Shown here one piece after another: positions 26,980-35,934 of a DNA stretch of 43,876 nucleotides. The stretch spans positions 1-43,876 of the forward strand of contig DATLYR010000166.1 in assembly GCA_035574475.1 (NCBI GenBank), given 5' to 3'. Position 1 is the stretch's first letter. Each line of letters opens with the position of its first letter. Source of the DNA: Nevskiales bacterium (GTDB lineage Bacteria > Pseudomonadota > Gammaproteobacteria > Nevskiales > DATLYR01). A model generated the notes under the pieces. That model was not told the origin of the DNA. It made no database searches and saw only the letters and a program-made list of their open reading frames with translations. The position numbers and the translations under genes were made by a program.

Positions 26980-27911
26980 GCGACTCCAGTCCCTGGCAAC
27001 CCCTGGTTAGTGTCGTGCTGGCGACACGTAACCGCGCCCGCCTGCTGCCGCGTGCAGCGAACAGCGTGCTGCGACAGTCCTATGCTCACCTCGAGTTGAT
27101 CATTGTGGATGATGGTTCGAGTGACGATACGGCCGAGGTTGTGGTGACATTGCACGACCCGCGTGTGCATTACCTTCACCAAGAAGAAAGCCATGGCGTC
27201 TCTGCGGCGCGTAATGCCGGTATTCGTGCAGCACGTGGCGAGCTGGTTGCGTTCCAGGACGATGACGACGAATGGCTTGAGAAAAAACTGGAGAAGCAGG
27301 TCGCCGCCCTGGCACGGGACGGCACAGGCTTGAACCTCTGCGGGCATCTGGCCTGCTATGCAGACAGGGTGGTCTACGTCGGTGGCCCCCGCTACTTTGC
27401 CAACATTCAGCCCAAGTCTGGTTACGGAAATCTGGCGCTGATCGCCACGCCGGGCTGGCTGGTTCGCCGTGAGCTGCTGTTTGCTGCCGGCCTGTTCGAT
27501 GAGCGCATCCATACCCTCGAGGACTGGGAACTCGCGCTACGGCTGTCAGAGCACTGCAGCTTCAGCCACCTGGACGAGCCGCTTTACCGCAAGGATCGCC
27601 ACGGTGACGAACGTCTGTCGAAGGACCATAAGCGCATAGCGGAGGCGCTGCAACTCATCATGGAGCGACATACGAACAAATGGGCGGATCGTCCGCCGAT
27701 ACAGGCCCGGCATCATGTCCTGCTCGGCAGGATGCGCTTGGCCATGGGCGATGCCGCTGCAGCACGCAGTTCGTTCTGGTGTGCTCTGCGTTGTACGCCA
27801 CTCTCTATCAGAGCCTGGCTGCTGCTGTCCTTAGCTTGCCTGGGCCATGTGGGTGTGCAATTGCTGCAATGGCACAGCCAGCGCCGCACGGCCAGGAGCG
27901 GAGCATCATGA
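26976..27911 (+). CDS. Family 2 glycosyltransferase (tandem copy 2)
   Basis: This 311-residue GT2 has LVSVVLATRNRARLLPRA, LIIVDDGSSDDTAEVV, VSAARNAGIRAARGELVAFQDDDD and WLEKKLEKQ. It also has ATPGWLVRRELLFAAGLFDERI and EDWELALRL, matching copies 1 and 3 in the same places. It starts at the ATGA overlap with copy 1, which decides the start over the longer open frame. The C-terminal tail begins around IMERHTNKW. It is probably a side-branch or chain-extending transferase; donor unknown. Confidence 0.87.
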   Translation: MSDSSPWQPLVSVVLATRNRARLLPRAANSVLRQSYAHLELIIVDDGSSDDTAEVVVTLHDPRVHYLHQEESHGVSAARNAGIRAARGELVAFQDDDDEWLEKKLEKQVAALARDGTGLNLCGHLACYADRVVYVGGPRYFANIQPKSGYGNLALIATPGWLVRRELLFAAGLFDERIHTLEDWELALRLSEHCSFSHLDEPLYRKDRHGDERLSKDHKRIAEALQLIMERHTNKWADRPPIQARHHVLLGRMRLAMGDAAAARSSFWCALRCTPLSIRAWLLLSLACLGHVGVQLLQWHSQRRTARSGAS

Positions 27912-28870
27912 CCGCACAGCCACTGGTAAGCGTGATCCTGCCGACACATAACCGCGCGACAATGCTTGGGCGCGCCATCCGCAGTGTGTTGGCACAGACT
28001 TATCGCAATCTGGAGCTGCTGGTCGTGGACGATAACTCCACGGATGACACCGAGAGTGTCGTACGCCGGATTCAAGATCCCAGACTGCGGTATATGCGCC
28101 TGTCAGAAAACCGTCGCGCGGCTGCGGCCCGAAACATCGGCATCCGCGAAGCGCGAGGGGATCTGATAGCGTTCCAGGATGATGACGATGTGTGGCTCAT
28201 CGAGAAGCTGGCTCGGCAAGTGCCGGCGCTGATGGATGCCGGTCCGGAAGTCGGTCTCAATCTGTGCGGCAAGATCCGTCTTTTCCCCGACCGCGCCGAA
28301 TATGTTGGGGGCAGCAAAGCATTCGCACGCCTGGATTTCGAGCGTGGCGGCCCATTGGATGGCTTCATGCTGATCTCGACACCCGGGTGGCTGGTACGGC
28401 GTGAGGCGTTGCTGCAGGCAGGTCTGTTCGACGAAGACATGCGAGCATGGGATGACTGGGAGCTTGCCTTGCGGCTGACGCGGATATGCCGCTTCAATCA
28501 CATCGATTACCCCTTGTATCTGCAGAACCGGATCGAGGGCAGCAGCATGTGGAAGAATGAGCGTGCCTTCTCGAACGACCTTCAGATTATCCTGCACAAG
28601 AACCCTGGATTGTGGCAGCAGCATCGGCAAGTACTCTCCCGGAACTATTACTACATGGGGCGCAGCGAGCTGACGTATCACGATTCCAGCCGTGGGCGTC
28701 GCTGGCTGTGCCAGGCCCTGCGCTATCAGCCATGGAACTTTAAGGCGGCAGTAATGCTGCTAGTCTCGCTGGGAGGTGCGCCGGCGGCGCGCCGGTTACT
28801 GCAGCATGGACGATCCCTGAAAATGCGACTGGCTATGGTCATCGCGCCCTTGCGCCGGTTAGTGACTTGA
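27908..28870 (+). CDS. Family 2 glycosyltransferase (tandem copy 3)
   Basis: This 320-residue GT2 has LVSVILPTHNRATMLGRAIRSVL, LLVVDDNSTDDTESVV, AAARNIGIREARGDLIAFQDDDD and STPGWLVRREALLQAGLFDEDM. DDWELALRL follows. It starts at the ATGA overlap with copy 2 (27908-27911), and the longer open frame upstream is the end of copy 2 in another frame. Its motifs agree most with copy 2. A 36-base gap without a visible promoter separates it from copy 4. Confidence 0.87.
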   Translation: MTAQPLVSVILPTHNRATMLGRAIRSVLAQTYRNLELLVVDDNSTDDTESVVRRIQDPRLRYMRLSENRRAAAARNIGIREARGDLIAFQDDDDVWLIEKLARQVPALMDAGPEVGLNLCGKIRLFPDRAEYVGGSKAFARLDFERGGPLDGFMLISTPGWLVRREALLQAGLFDEDMRAWDDWELALRLTRICRFNHIDYPLYLQNRIEGSSMWKNERAFSNDLQIILHKNPGLWQQHRQVLSRNYYYMGRSELTYHDSSRGRRWLCQALRYQPWNFKAAVMLLVSLGGAPAARRLLQHGRSLKMRLAMVIAPLRRLVT

Positions 28871-28906
28871 GCACTGTAATGCACCCAATATCATCCGTAC
28901 CTGGTC

Positions 28907-29833
28907 ATGCAACCCCCAACCGTTAGTGTCATCCTGCCCACTTATAATCGCGCCTCGACGCTGAGACGCGCGATCACCAGCGTGCTCTCACAGGACACTA
29001 CAGCTCCACTGGAGCTCATCGTGGTGGACGACAACTCCACTGACGGAACTGCGGATGTCGTGGCAGCGATCCAGGATGAACGCCTGCACTATATCCGCCG
29101 GACGACGAATGGCGGTGCATCGGCGGCACGCAACGCAGGGATCATGGCCGCGCGTGGCCGCTATATCGCTTTTATTGATAGTGACGATGAATGGTTGCCA
29201 TTCAAGCTCGAGAAACAGCTGGCGGCTCTTGATGCCGCCGGTACGGACATCGGGATGGTCGTGTGCGGCTTAATTCGCTGGGACAAGCGCCAGGCTGTTT
29301 ATCTGCCGCCGCCAGACCGCCGGCGGCAGCGCGAGCGCAATCTCAAGCGGGAGATTATCCGGCAGAATTTTGCGCTAACCTCATGTTGGCTGGTACGTCG
29401 CGAGTTTTTCGATCGCGTGGGGCCTTTCGATGAGCAACTCAAATGCCTGGTTGACTGGGAATGGCTGCTGCGGTTTTGCTTGCGTTACGATCTTTGTCTG
29501 ATTGAAGAACCCCTGTTGATGGTGTATGCCAGCCCTGACAGCATCTCGAGCAGGGAACTGGATTACATCGAGTCTCTTGAGAAGATGCTGTATAAGCATG
29601 CCAGTGCGCTTGTACATGACCGCCGCAGCTTGTCGAACCTGCACTATGTGCTCGGTAAGAAGTACTGCCTCTATCGCAGCATGCGCGAGGGCCGCCTGCA
29701 TTTGCTGCAGGCAATACGACTTTATCCGCTGGATTTGCGGGTGATCGCTGCCTTGCTGCTCTCGTTGCTTGGCATGCGGCTATTTACCCTGGTCTGGCGC
29801 TCGGTCAGGCATTCGAAGGGGTTTGTTGCATGA
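28907..29833 (+). CDS. Family 2 glycosyltransferase (tandem copy 4)
   Basis: The 308-residue protein has TVSVILPTYNRASTLRRAITSVL, LIVVDDNSTDGTADVV, ASAARNAGIMAARGRYIAFIDSDDEW and TSCWLVRREFFDRVGPFDEQL. DWEWLLRF replaces DWELALRL. It is the most diverged of the four tandem copies: the metal site is DSDD rather than DDDD and TPGW is replaced by TSCW. It may therefore use another donor or acceptor. It is the only copy that does not overlap its upstream neighbour. Confidence 0.87.
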   Translation: MQPPTVSVILPTYNRASTLRRAITSVLSQDTTAPLELIVVDDNSTDGTADVVAAIQDERLHYIRRTTNGGASAARNAGIMAARGRYIAFIDSDDEWLPFKLEKQLAALDAAGTDIGMVVCGLIRWDKRQAVYLPPPDRRRQRERNLKREIIRQNFALTSCWLVRREFFDRVGPFDEQLKCLVDWEWLLRFCLRYDLCLIEEPLLMVYASPDSISSRELDYIESLEKMLYKHASALVHDRRSLSNLHYVLGKKYCLYRSMREGRLHLLQAIRLYPLDLRVIAALLLSLLGMRLFTLVWRSVRHSKGFVA

Positions 29834-29839
29834 AACTCG

Positions 29840-29883
29840 CCGGCATTCATTTGACGGCTCTCTTCAGCATATGCCCATGCCGG
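29840..29883. other. Inverted repeat upstream of the cytidylyltransferase gene
   Basis: CCGGCAT (29840-29846) and ATGCCGG (29877-29883) are perfect arms 30 bases apart, with an 8-base palindrome GCATATGC (29867-29874) between them. A TTGACG at 29851-29856 resembles a -35 box, but no -10 box lies at proper spacing. It may be a regulatory site for the next two genes. Confidence 0.35.
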
Positions 29884-29906
29884 TAGATGCGGGAGGAGAC
29901 AACTGA

Positions 29907-30350
29907 ATGATCCCTGTGGCTGCCGATTTGCGTCCGGTGCTCGTAGTGGGTGTGTTCGACTTATTCCACCGTGGCCACGTGGAGTTGCTGCGGCGCGCCC
30001 GTGAATTGGGCAGTTGCCTGCACGTTGTTGTCAACGGCGACCACCTGACTTCGGCGTACAAGCGTAGGCCGGTCATGACGGAGGATGATCGTCTGGCCAT
30101 CGTATCGGCCTGCCGCTATGTCGATCGGGCAGAAGTAAGTAACGACTACGATATCAAGCCTTATGTGGAGCGACACGGGATTCGCGTCATTGTTCATGGT
30201 GATGACTGGGAAAGAGCCAGCTATCTGCACCAGATCCGAGTAACTGAAGATTATCTGAGAGCGCGCGACATGGAGCTGGTATTTCTTCCGTACTATCGGG
30301 GCGAGAGCACCTCCGACCTTCGGCGACGGATACGGGAAGAGAGGCCATGA
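29907..30350 (+). CDS. TagD-like cytidylyltransferase (glycerol-phosphate type)
   Basis: This 147-residue nucleotidyltransferase has VGVFDLFHRGHVELL with the HxGH nucleotide-binding motif at residues 21-24, and RYVD. GDDWE at residues 98-102 is also found in TagD and ethanolamine-phosphate enzymes. STSDLRRRI resembles the C-terminal STTKIKxxI motif. The family joins CTP and a phospho-alcohol to make a CDP-alcohol plus pyrophosphate in the cytoplasm. A strong GGGAGGAG ribosome-binding site precedes ATG 29907. It overlaps the glycerol-1-phosphate dehydrogenase gene by ATGA, so the likely substrate is a glycerol phosphate. That substrate assignment is inference. Confidence 0.83.
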   Translation: MIPVAADLRPVLVVGVFDLFHRGHVELLRRARELGSCLHVVVNGDHLTSAYKRRPVMTEDDRLAIVSACRYVDRAEVSNDYDIKPYVERHGIRVIVHGDDWERASYLHQIRVTEDYLRARDMELVFLPYYRGESTSDLRRRIREERP

Positions 30351-31432
30351 ACAGCCCGGCTGACGACAAGCGTCGTCTGCTGCATGTGCCGGCCCGATTC
30401 GATATTTATTCGAGCCTGGATGAAACTTGCGTAGCCTTGAGCAAGGCGATCGAACGTCACTGTGCAAGGGATCCCCGCGCTGTTCTCTTCTCAGGTGACA
30501 GTCATACGGCAGATGCTGCACGCATCGTCGCTTCCGAGCTCAGTAAGACAGGGCTGAACTGCTATCAGCATCGCGTGAGCGATAGCACGCTGGCTGAAGT
30601 GCGCGAAGCTGTCAGTTCCCTGCGGGGTAACGCGGACATTCTGGTTGCGGTCGGTGGTGGATCGGTCATCGATGTGGCAAAGCTGGCCGCTCATGAGTTG
30701 GGACAACCGCTGATCATCATTCCCACTGCCTTGTCGAGTGACTGCATCGGCTCGCCGGTTGCCGTCATCAAGGATGATAATGGACACAGGCAAAGTTTAC
30801 CGTCGGTCATACCCAATCAAGTTCTGGTGGATACCAGTATTACCCTTACAGCGCCGCAGGAAATGGCGCTGGCGGGCGTATGCGATGTTTTGTCGAATGC
30901 CTCCGCTGTTCTGGACGCCGGCGAGGCGCAACAACAGGTCGGGTATGTGCCCGATAATTTTTCCATCACGCTGTCTGAAAGTGCATACCGACTCGTACTG
31001 CCGGTTAACTGGGATTATTTCAACACTGCCGCAGGCCATCGTGTTCTGTGCAAGTCACTCATCCTTTCCGGACTTGCCATGGGGTTCTCGGGAGACTCGG
31101 TACCGTGCAGCGGGGCAGAGCATGCCATCAGCCATGCCTTGGACCGCTTGAATCCACGAAGGCGGCTACATGGATTACAGGTTGGCATGACGACACGCTA
31201 CTGCCATCATTTGCGTCGACTGCTGAACAAAAAGGAATTGCCTTCGGCTGTGGTACAGGCATTGGACAGTCTGGACCTGTTGACACCCGAAGCCATGGGC
31301 ATAACCCAAGATGTCTTTCTGCGGGCAGTCCGGTTGGGCACTGCCATACGTCCGGGGCGCTACACTGTGCTCAACCAGCTTCCTGAAGAACCCGCGCTAC
31401 TCGAGGAAGCCTACCGCCTCGCCTTCACTTAA
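30347..31432 (+). CDS. Glycerol-1-phosphate dehydrogenase-like protein (EgsA/AraM family)
   Basis: This 361-residue member of the iron/zinc-type alcohol dehydrogenase family has the nucleotide loop AVGGGSVIDVAK and IIPTALSSDCIGSPVAVI, typical of glycerol-1-phosphate dehydrogenases. Metal ligands are visible at D180 (GVCDVLSN), H259 (SGAEHAISHALD) and H275 (LHGLQVGM), with the usual spacing between the two histidines. The family reduces dihydroxyacetone phosphate to sn-glycerol-1-phosphate with NAD(P)H, a stereochemistry rare in bacteria. Its ATGA overlap with the cytidylyltransferase suggests a shared product, possibly CDP-glycerol. Another keto-phosphate substrate remains possible. The next gene is convergent, 20 bases away. 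Confidence 0.78.
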   Translation: MNSPADDKRRLLHVPARFDIYSSLDETCVALSKAIERHCARDPRAVLFSGDSHTADAARIVASELSKTGLNCYQHRVSDSTLAEVREAVSSLRGNADILVAVGGGSVIDVAKLAAHELGQPLIIIPTALSSDCIGSPVAVIKDDNGHRQSLPSVIPNQVLVDTSITLTAPQEMALAGVCDVLSNASAVLDAGEAQQQVGYVPDNFSITLSESAYRLVLPVNWDYFNTAAGHRVLCKSLILSGLAMGFSGDSVPCSGAEHAISHALDRLNPRRRLHGLQVGMTTRYCHHLRRLLNKKELPSAVVQALDSLDLLTPEAMGITQDVFLRAVRLGTAIRPGRYTVLNQLPEEPALLEEAYRLAFT

Positions 31433-31452
31433 ACTCCTGCAGACATTAACGT

Positions 31453-32685
31453 TCATTGGCCAGCCAGGCAGCCGGCATACACGGTCTCAATCTGCTGGAG
31501 GCAGTGCTCGGGCCGATACTCACTGCAGGACCAGAAGCGATGGTATGCCTCCTGGCCAAGCCGGATCGTATAGTCCTTGTCGGATTGCATTCGGCGCATG
31601 ATTTCCGCCAGCTTTGCAGCATCTCCAGCCTCAACCCAAGCTCCGGTACGCTCTGGTTCGACATACCGCGCACCTGCTGAATGACTCGATACAATCGCGG
31701 GCACCCCAAGGGCAGCTGCCTCCAAGATCGTCAGTTGCTGGGTCTCGTATGCCAGCGTCGGCGCGGCCAGTGCCAATGCTCTACGCATGGCGTGATGAAG
31801 CTTGTCGCTGGGTAGCCAGCCGGACAGGCTGGCCTGCGGGTAGTGTGCACGTATCCAACTTGCCAACTCTCCGTCGCCAAGCAGGACCGGGGCGATGCCA
31901 GCAATGCGGCAGGCTTCCAGATAAGTCATTACACCTTTCTCGCGTGCCAGTCGACCGACGAAAACGATTGATTGTCTCTGGTCGGCAGACAGTGGAGGGT
32001 GCTGTTCTACTGCGATCGCGCTGGGTACAACATGAATCTGGCTGCCTTCCGGCAAATAAGGTTCGATCAACTCACGGCTGAAATCGGATACGCATATGAA
32101 ATGGCGCATCCGGCGGGGCATGCCGCCAGCGTACTGCTGAACAAATTGCCGCAGAGTACGCCACAACTTGTGTGAGTAGTGTCGTGCGTCACAGTGACAG
32201 CTGATACAGGCCAGGCTGAGGGGCTTGAGCGGACATGCGCGGGACTGCTGATAGTTGAAAAATCCACCGTTGGGACACGCGACGAAGTAGTCGTGCAGTG
32301 TGCATACAGAAGCCAAGCCGCTGTCTGCGATCGCAGCGACTGTGCTGGCAGATAGCGCTTTGGTCCAGCTATGCAGATGAACGACGGTGTGCCTGGGCTG
32401 CTGGCGCAGTAGTTCAGTGAGTTGCTGGGCCGCCTTGCGATTCCATAATCCCTGTATCCCGGCTGCGGCTCTTGATGAAGCACCGAGCAGATCCGTCTGG
32501 TTGCAGCTGAAGTAGTGGACGCCGTCCTTGGCTTGTGGCGCATGTGCAGGCACGGCTGAGAACAGGATAACCTCGTGCCCGCGAGCGGCTAGTCCCCGGG
32601 CCTGAGCCAGGGCAACCGATGAAGCGCCGCCCACTGGCAGTGCATAGTCGTTGACGACGACGACTCGCAGCCTATCCGGCATCAC
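31453..32685 (-). CDS. Family 4 glycosyltransferase
   Basis: This 410-residue GT-B transferase has an N-terminal VVVVNDYALPVGGASSVAL acceptor-side loop, HLHSWTKALSAS and a donor domain with SIVFVGRLAREKGVMTYLEA. The APTLAYETQQLTILEAAALGVP segment contains the E-x7-E motif of GT4. Several cysteines cluster between residues about 135 and 165 (ACPNGG, ACPLKPL, ACISCHC), a feature seen in a subset of GT4 enzymes. Start GTG 32685 overlaps the upstream stop as GTGA; ATG 32682 is the alternative. It is the last gene of the reverse operon. Confidence 0.85.
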   Translation of the reverse strand: MMPDRLRVVVVNDYALPVGGASSVALAQARGLAARGHEVILFSAVPAHAPQAKDGVHYFSCNQTDLLGASSRAAAGIQGLWNRKAAQQLTELLRQQPRHTVVHLHSWTKALSASTVAAIADSGLASVCTLHDYFVACPNGGFFNYQQSRACPLKPLSLACISCHCDARHYSHKLWRTLRQFVQQYAGGMPRRMRHFICVSDFSRELIEPYLPEGSQIHVVPSAIAVEQHPPLSADQRQSIVFVGRLAREKGVMTYLEACRIAGIAPVLLGDGELASWIRAHYPQASLSGWLPSDKLHHAMRRALALAAPTLAYETQQLTILEAAALGVPAIVSSHSAGARYVEPERTGAWVEAGDAAKLAEIMRRMQSDKDYTIRLGQEAYHRFWSCSEYRPEHCLQQIETVYAGCLAGQ

Positions 32686-33788
32686 ATGACCTTTTGGTGC
32701 TGCTCCAGCGCTGCAGCATATAACGCGAGAGTTTCACGGTGCATGCGTTCGACGGTGAAGTGCTCCAGGTAGCGTCGATATCCGTTGTCGCCGAACTTTG
32801 CCAGTTCTGCGCGATCGGTGTGTAGCAGGATATCGGTCAGGCTTTGAGGATCGTTCAGGTGGAAAATCCTGCCGGCGACGCCGTCTTGTACAATTTCGGG
32901 TAGCGCGCCGCGATCGCTGGCAATCACGGCCAGCCGGTTACGCATGGCTTCTAGCACCACCAGTCCAAATCCTTCCCAACGCGAGGGCACGAGTAGCGCA
33001 TCGAATCTGCAGTAATAGGCATCCACGTGCTCGGCATTGATCCATCCGAGATAATGCACATTGGGCAGCGGCTGATGGCTTGTTTTGTCCTTGTCCAATA
33101 TCCTGGCGCCTGCGACATACAGCGAGAAACGATCGGTAGGCAGGTGGCGAAAGGCATCCAGAAGTATATCGAGCCCTTTCTGCCGGTCATGCCGTCCAAT
33201 AAAGAAAAGATTGAGTTTTGCGGGATCCAAAACGAGATCAATGGGCTGTGTCGTTTCTTTGCGTGGCGATATGCCGTAGCGAATAACCCGGCAATGTCCG
33301 GAAGGAAGCCCAGCACGCAATGCTGCCGCACGCTCGTAATTCGATATGCTGCAAATCCCGTCGCAGGCATATGCGAGCCAACGCTCAACAATAGCGACTA
33401 GACGGTTCACCCAGCCTTTGGATTCGCGCAGGAACGCCCAGCCATGCGCGCAATAAACGATCGCGGGGCGTTGACGTTTCAGCATGCCCCAGATGCGGAC
33501 GATTGCACCAGCCAAGGTGCTATGGGCATGCACAATTTCTGGCCGCATGGCGGCGTTGGCGGCATGCAACGCCAGCAATAAACGGAACAGTGATGTCAGA
33601 TTTCTACCATTACGACGATAAGGGATAAGTTTGCAGCGGATGTCTTTGGCGAGAAAGCGCAGATGCGATTCCGGCGCAAGCAGATACACATTGGCTTCAC
33701 CCCAGGTCTGAGTCTGAAGTCTCAGCGTTTCATTTAGATATGTCGCGATGCCCCCAGGGAGGGACTCGGCAACATGCAGGACGCGCAT
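32682..33788 (-). CDS. Family 4 glycosyltransferase
   Basis: This 368-residue GT-B enzyme has MRVLHVAESLPGGIATYLNE, then IVHAHSTLAGAIVRIW, SISNYERAAA, and LNLFFIGRHDRQKGLDILLDA. PSRWEGFGLVVLEAM carries the E-x7-E donor site. It resembles capsular and O-antigen transferases that act on lipid-linked glycans at the inner membrane. The ATG at 33788 has AAAGGA just upstream. It lies eight bases after the Wzy-like gene and overlaps the downstream GT4. The donor sugar is unknown. Confidence 0.87.
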   Translation of the reverse strand: MRVLHVAESLPGGIATYLNETLRLQTQTWGEANVYLLAPESHLRFLAKDIRCKLIPYRRNGRNLTSLFRLLLALHAANAAMRPEIVHAHSTLAGAIVRIWGMLKRQRPAIVYCAHGWAFLRESKGWVNRLVAIVERWLAYACDGICSISNYERAAALRAGLPSGHCRVIRYGISPRKETTQPIDLVLDPAKLNLFFIGRHDRQKGLDILLDAFRHLPTDRFSLYVAGARILDKDKTSHQPLPNVHYLGWINAEHVDAYYCRFDALLVPSRWEGFGLVVLEAMRNRLAVIASDRGALPEIVQDGVAGRIFHLNDPQSLTDILLHTDRAELAKFGDNGYRRYLEHFTVERMHRETLALYAAALEQHQKVM

Positions 33789-33796
33789 GATTCCTT

Positions 33797-35248
33797 TCAG
33801 CCAGAGCGCCCGAGGCCCAGAGCAGATTGGTACGAGGACTGCTCAGTAGCGCGCTTGCCCGTAGGCCTCCGCCAGTTCACGAGCAGCAGCAGGACCAACA
33901 TGGGACATGAAAGATAGGCGATGCCGCTGAGCAGGTCCCCCCGCAACAGATAGATTTGATAGCCCGCCCAGAAGCCCACAATCCAGAGGGGGGCACTCAA
34001 CACGTCCGGGTGCTTGACATGCTGCTCGAAGGCGCGGTCGAGATAGCCGGTGAAAAGGCCGTACAGGAAGAAAATGCAGACTACGCCCATCAAGCTGAAT
34101 GCCAGATAAGCTTCCATCCACAAGGGTGCCGCTACATTGGTGAAACGCAGACCGAAATGCCGCGCTACATGGTGACCGCTCCCAACATGTTTGGTTGGGT
34201 ACCAGCGTCGCGGATACCAGAAAAAGATCGAGTCGAACACGTTTTTTCCGTACATTATGCCCTTTTGCCGAACGTAGACCACCGAATTCAGCAACTGCTG
34301 GTAGGCATCATAATCGCCACGATATAACGCATCGCGCGAGTTCGACCACTCGTGGGACAGGTTGTCCAGGAAATTGTCGGTAGCACCGGCCTTGCGGAAT
34401 GCATCTAGCGCCGGGAAAGCGAGTATGAGGCCAGTGCTGAGCAAGCCGATATATAGCGCAGGCTTGATGCGCGTCCAGCGCAGCAGGATGAAGAGATAGG
34501 TCAGCACGATAGCCCCCAGCCAGAAGCGCTGCAAGGCTGGTGGGTAATTGGCGATGAGATTCACGGGGAGCAGCAGCACCAGTGCCAGCATCAGCCACCG
34601 TCGGTATGCCAGACTGACCCTGCGCCAGTGGCGGATGAGGATATACGCCAGTGCCATCAGGGCAATAATCGGTGGGCCGCGTAACAGTGACTGCAGCAGT
34701 AAAGCTTGGGATTTTTCGTAACGGGTGAAAAGGAAACGATTGATGTCGCCTCGGCTGCCCATCAGGACATCGGGTCCGCCCAGCACGATGATCAGAACCG
34801 TACTGGTCGCGATGGCAACGAACGACAGGATGAGCGTCGTCCGGATCGAAAATTCGAGAGGCCGTGTGTTTGCACGCGCGCGGCTCAGGTATGGCAGCAG
34901 GAAGCGGCCGAGTTCGTAGAACAGCACCCCGCACCACAGAATCAGCGTACCAGTCAGGGCAGCGTCCGCGTCATGGACATAAGGGCGTGGGAAGCGGTTG
35001 GCCAGTGTCTGTAGCAGCGGTGCCAGCGCGCACCAGATGAACACGAACAGCCAGAATGTGATGCTGACAGGGTGTGGAAGGCCGCGAAAGGCAATCCAGG
35101 TCAGCCGCAGAGAGCTGTAGATCAAGAGTCCGGCGAGGAGGTAGGCCGGCGCGGAAAAATGAGGGTATTCGATCCTGGCAAGCTGCGGAAGAACAAGGAT
35201 GGCAATCAGCAGCAAGGTTCCACCCGCCGCGAGTAGTGAGCGGTTCAA
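33797..35248 (-). CDS. wzy: Wzy-like O-antigen/oligosaccharide-repeat polymerase
   Basis: This 483-residue polytopic inner-membrane protein has roughly a dozen hydrophobic segments. They begin with SLLAAGGTLLLIAILVLP and YLLAGLLIYSS and end with LVLLLLVNWRRP. A long non-hydrophobic loop (EWSNSRDALYRGDYDAYQQ through TKHVGSGHHVAR) carries the conserved-looking DAYQQL and GSGHH segments. This is the layout of Wzy-type polymerases, which join repeat units in the periplasm; direct similarity is weak in that family. The start is TTG 35248, overlapping the upstream stop as TTGA. The longer open frame would extend into the phosphatidyltransferase gene. Confidence 0.72.
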   Translation of the reverse strand: MNRSLLAAGGTLLLIAILVLPQLARIEYPHFSAPAYLLAGLLIYSSLRLTWIAFRGLPHPVSITFWLFVFIWCALAPLLQTLANRFPRPYVHDADAALTGTLILWCGVLFYELGRFLLPYLSRARANTRPLEFSIRTTLILSFVAIATSTVLIIVLGGPDVLMGSRGDINRFLFTRYEKSQALLLQSLLRGPPIIALMALAYILIRHWRRVSLAYRRWLMLALVLLLPVNLIANYPPALQRFWLGAIVLTYLFILLRWTRIKPALYIGLLSTGLILAFPALDAFRKAGATDNFLDNLSHEWSNSRDALYRGDYDAYQQLLNSVVYVRQKGIMYGKNVFDSIFFWYPRRWYPTKHVGSGHHVARHFGLRFTNVAAPLWMEAYLAFSLMGVVCIFFLYGLFTGYLDRAFEQHVKHPDVLSAPLWIVGFWAGYQIYLLRGDLLSGIAYLSCPMLVLLLLVNWRRPTGKRATEQSSYQSALGLGRSG

Positions 35249-35934
35249 GCGGCCCTCGTGGCTTTGATGCGCAAGCCGGCTTGGACAACGGCCACCAGCA
35301 GGTATAGCAGCCCACACAAAGCAATGTAGGCGAGCAGGAGCGGCCGCAGCGGGAGCAGCAGGCAGATACTGAGCAGGAATAGGGGCGTGTCGGTTAGCTC
35401 CTTGACCATTTGCTTGGCCTGGGCACGCCATTGTCGTAGTCCATGCGGACGGTACTCGCCGGATTTGAGTACGGAGACGGTGTGCAGCCCGACACTCAGC
35501 CCGATGCCCAGCAGGAACAGCGCGATCACGGCCGGTATATCAAGTTCTGCCTGTCTGGCCACATTGGTAGCCAGTGCCAGGAGGATGCCGATGTTACGGA
35601 TATGGTCGGCAGTGACGTCCAGCCACGCGCCGTAGGCACTGCAGCGCTGCGTACCACGTGCAAGCTGCCCGTCTGCGCAGTCCAGCCCGAAACCGATCTG
35701 ATACAGCGCCAAGGCAAACAGCAAAAATCCGTCGTAGCCCGAGGACCAGGCCAAACAGGCATTGGCTGCCAGCATGGTCAGCAGACCGGCAAGGGTGACC
35801 TGATTGGGGCTCAAGCCTGCGCGCAGGGCCAGATAGGCGAGCGCGGCGCCTAGCCGATGACTGAAGACGCGCGCGCAGAAATACTGCCCAGGCGGGGCGA
35901 ATTTCTGGGACCAGAAATCGTAGAAGGTGAGCAA
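35245..35934 (-). CDS. CDP-alcohol phosphatidyltransferase family protein
   Basis: The 229-residue membrane protein carries the complete family motif: D85-C-A-D88-G-Q-L-A-R, then G102, D106 and D110, with exact canonical spacing. Hydrophobic segments lie on both sides, and one end has [12 protein letters not shown], typical of these enzymes. They transfer a phospho-alcohol from, or to, a CDP-alcohol. The start is TTG at 35934 with GGAGAG about nine bases before it. It heads the operon with the Wzy-like and GT4 genes and is divergent from gmd. Being near the CDP-alcohol-forming gene, it might attach glycerol-phosphate to a glycan or lipid. It could also be an ordinary phospholipid enzyme. Confidence 0.82.
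   Translation of the reverse strand: MLTFYDFWSQKFAPPGQYFCARVFSHRLGAALAYLALRAGLSPNQVTLAGLLTMLAANACLAWSSGYDGFLLFALALYQIGFGLDCADGQLARGTQRCSAYGAWLDVTADHIRNIGILLALATNVARQAELDIPAVIALFLLGIGLSVGLHTVSVLKSGEYRPHGLRQWRAQAKQMVKELTDTPLFLLSICLLLPLRPLLLAYIALCGLLYLLVAVVQAGLRIKATRAA

Noticed and set aside
26029-29833. Nucleotide-level tandem repeat or assembly duplication
   Set aside because: The four GT2 genes are similar in protein motifs but differ widely at the DNA level, so this is old gene duplication and not an assembly artefact.
31433-31452. Terminator between the convergent dehydrogenase and GT4 genes
   Set aside because: The gap is only 20 bases and shows no stem-loop with a T-run.
35249-35431. 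N-terminal extension of the Wzy-like protein
   Set aside because: The extra 61 residues are Pro/Ala-rich with no membrane character and overlap the phosphatidyltransferase gene. The TTGA overlap start at 35248 fits the operon.
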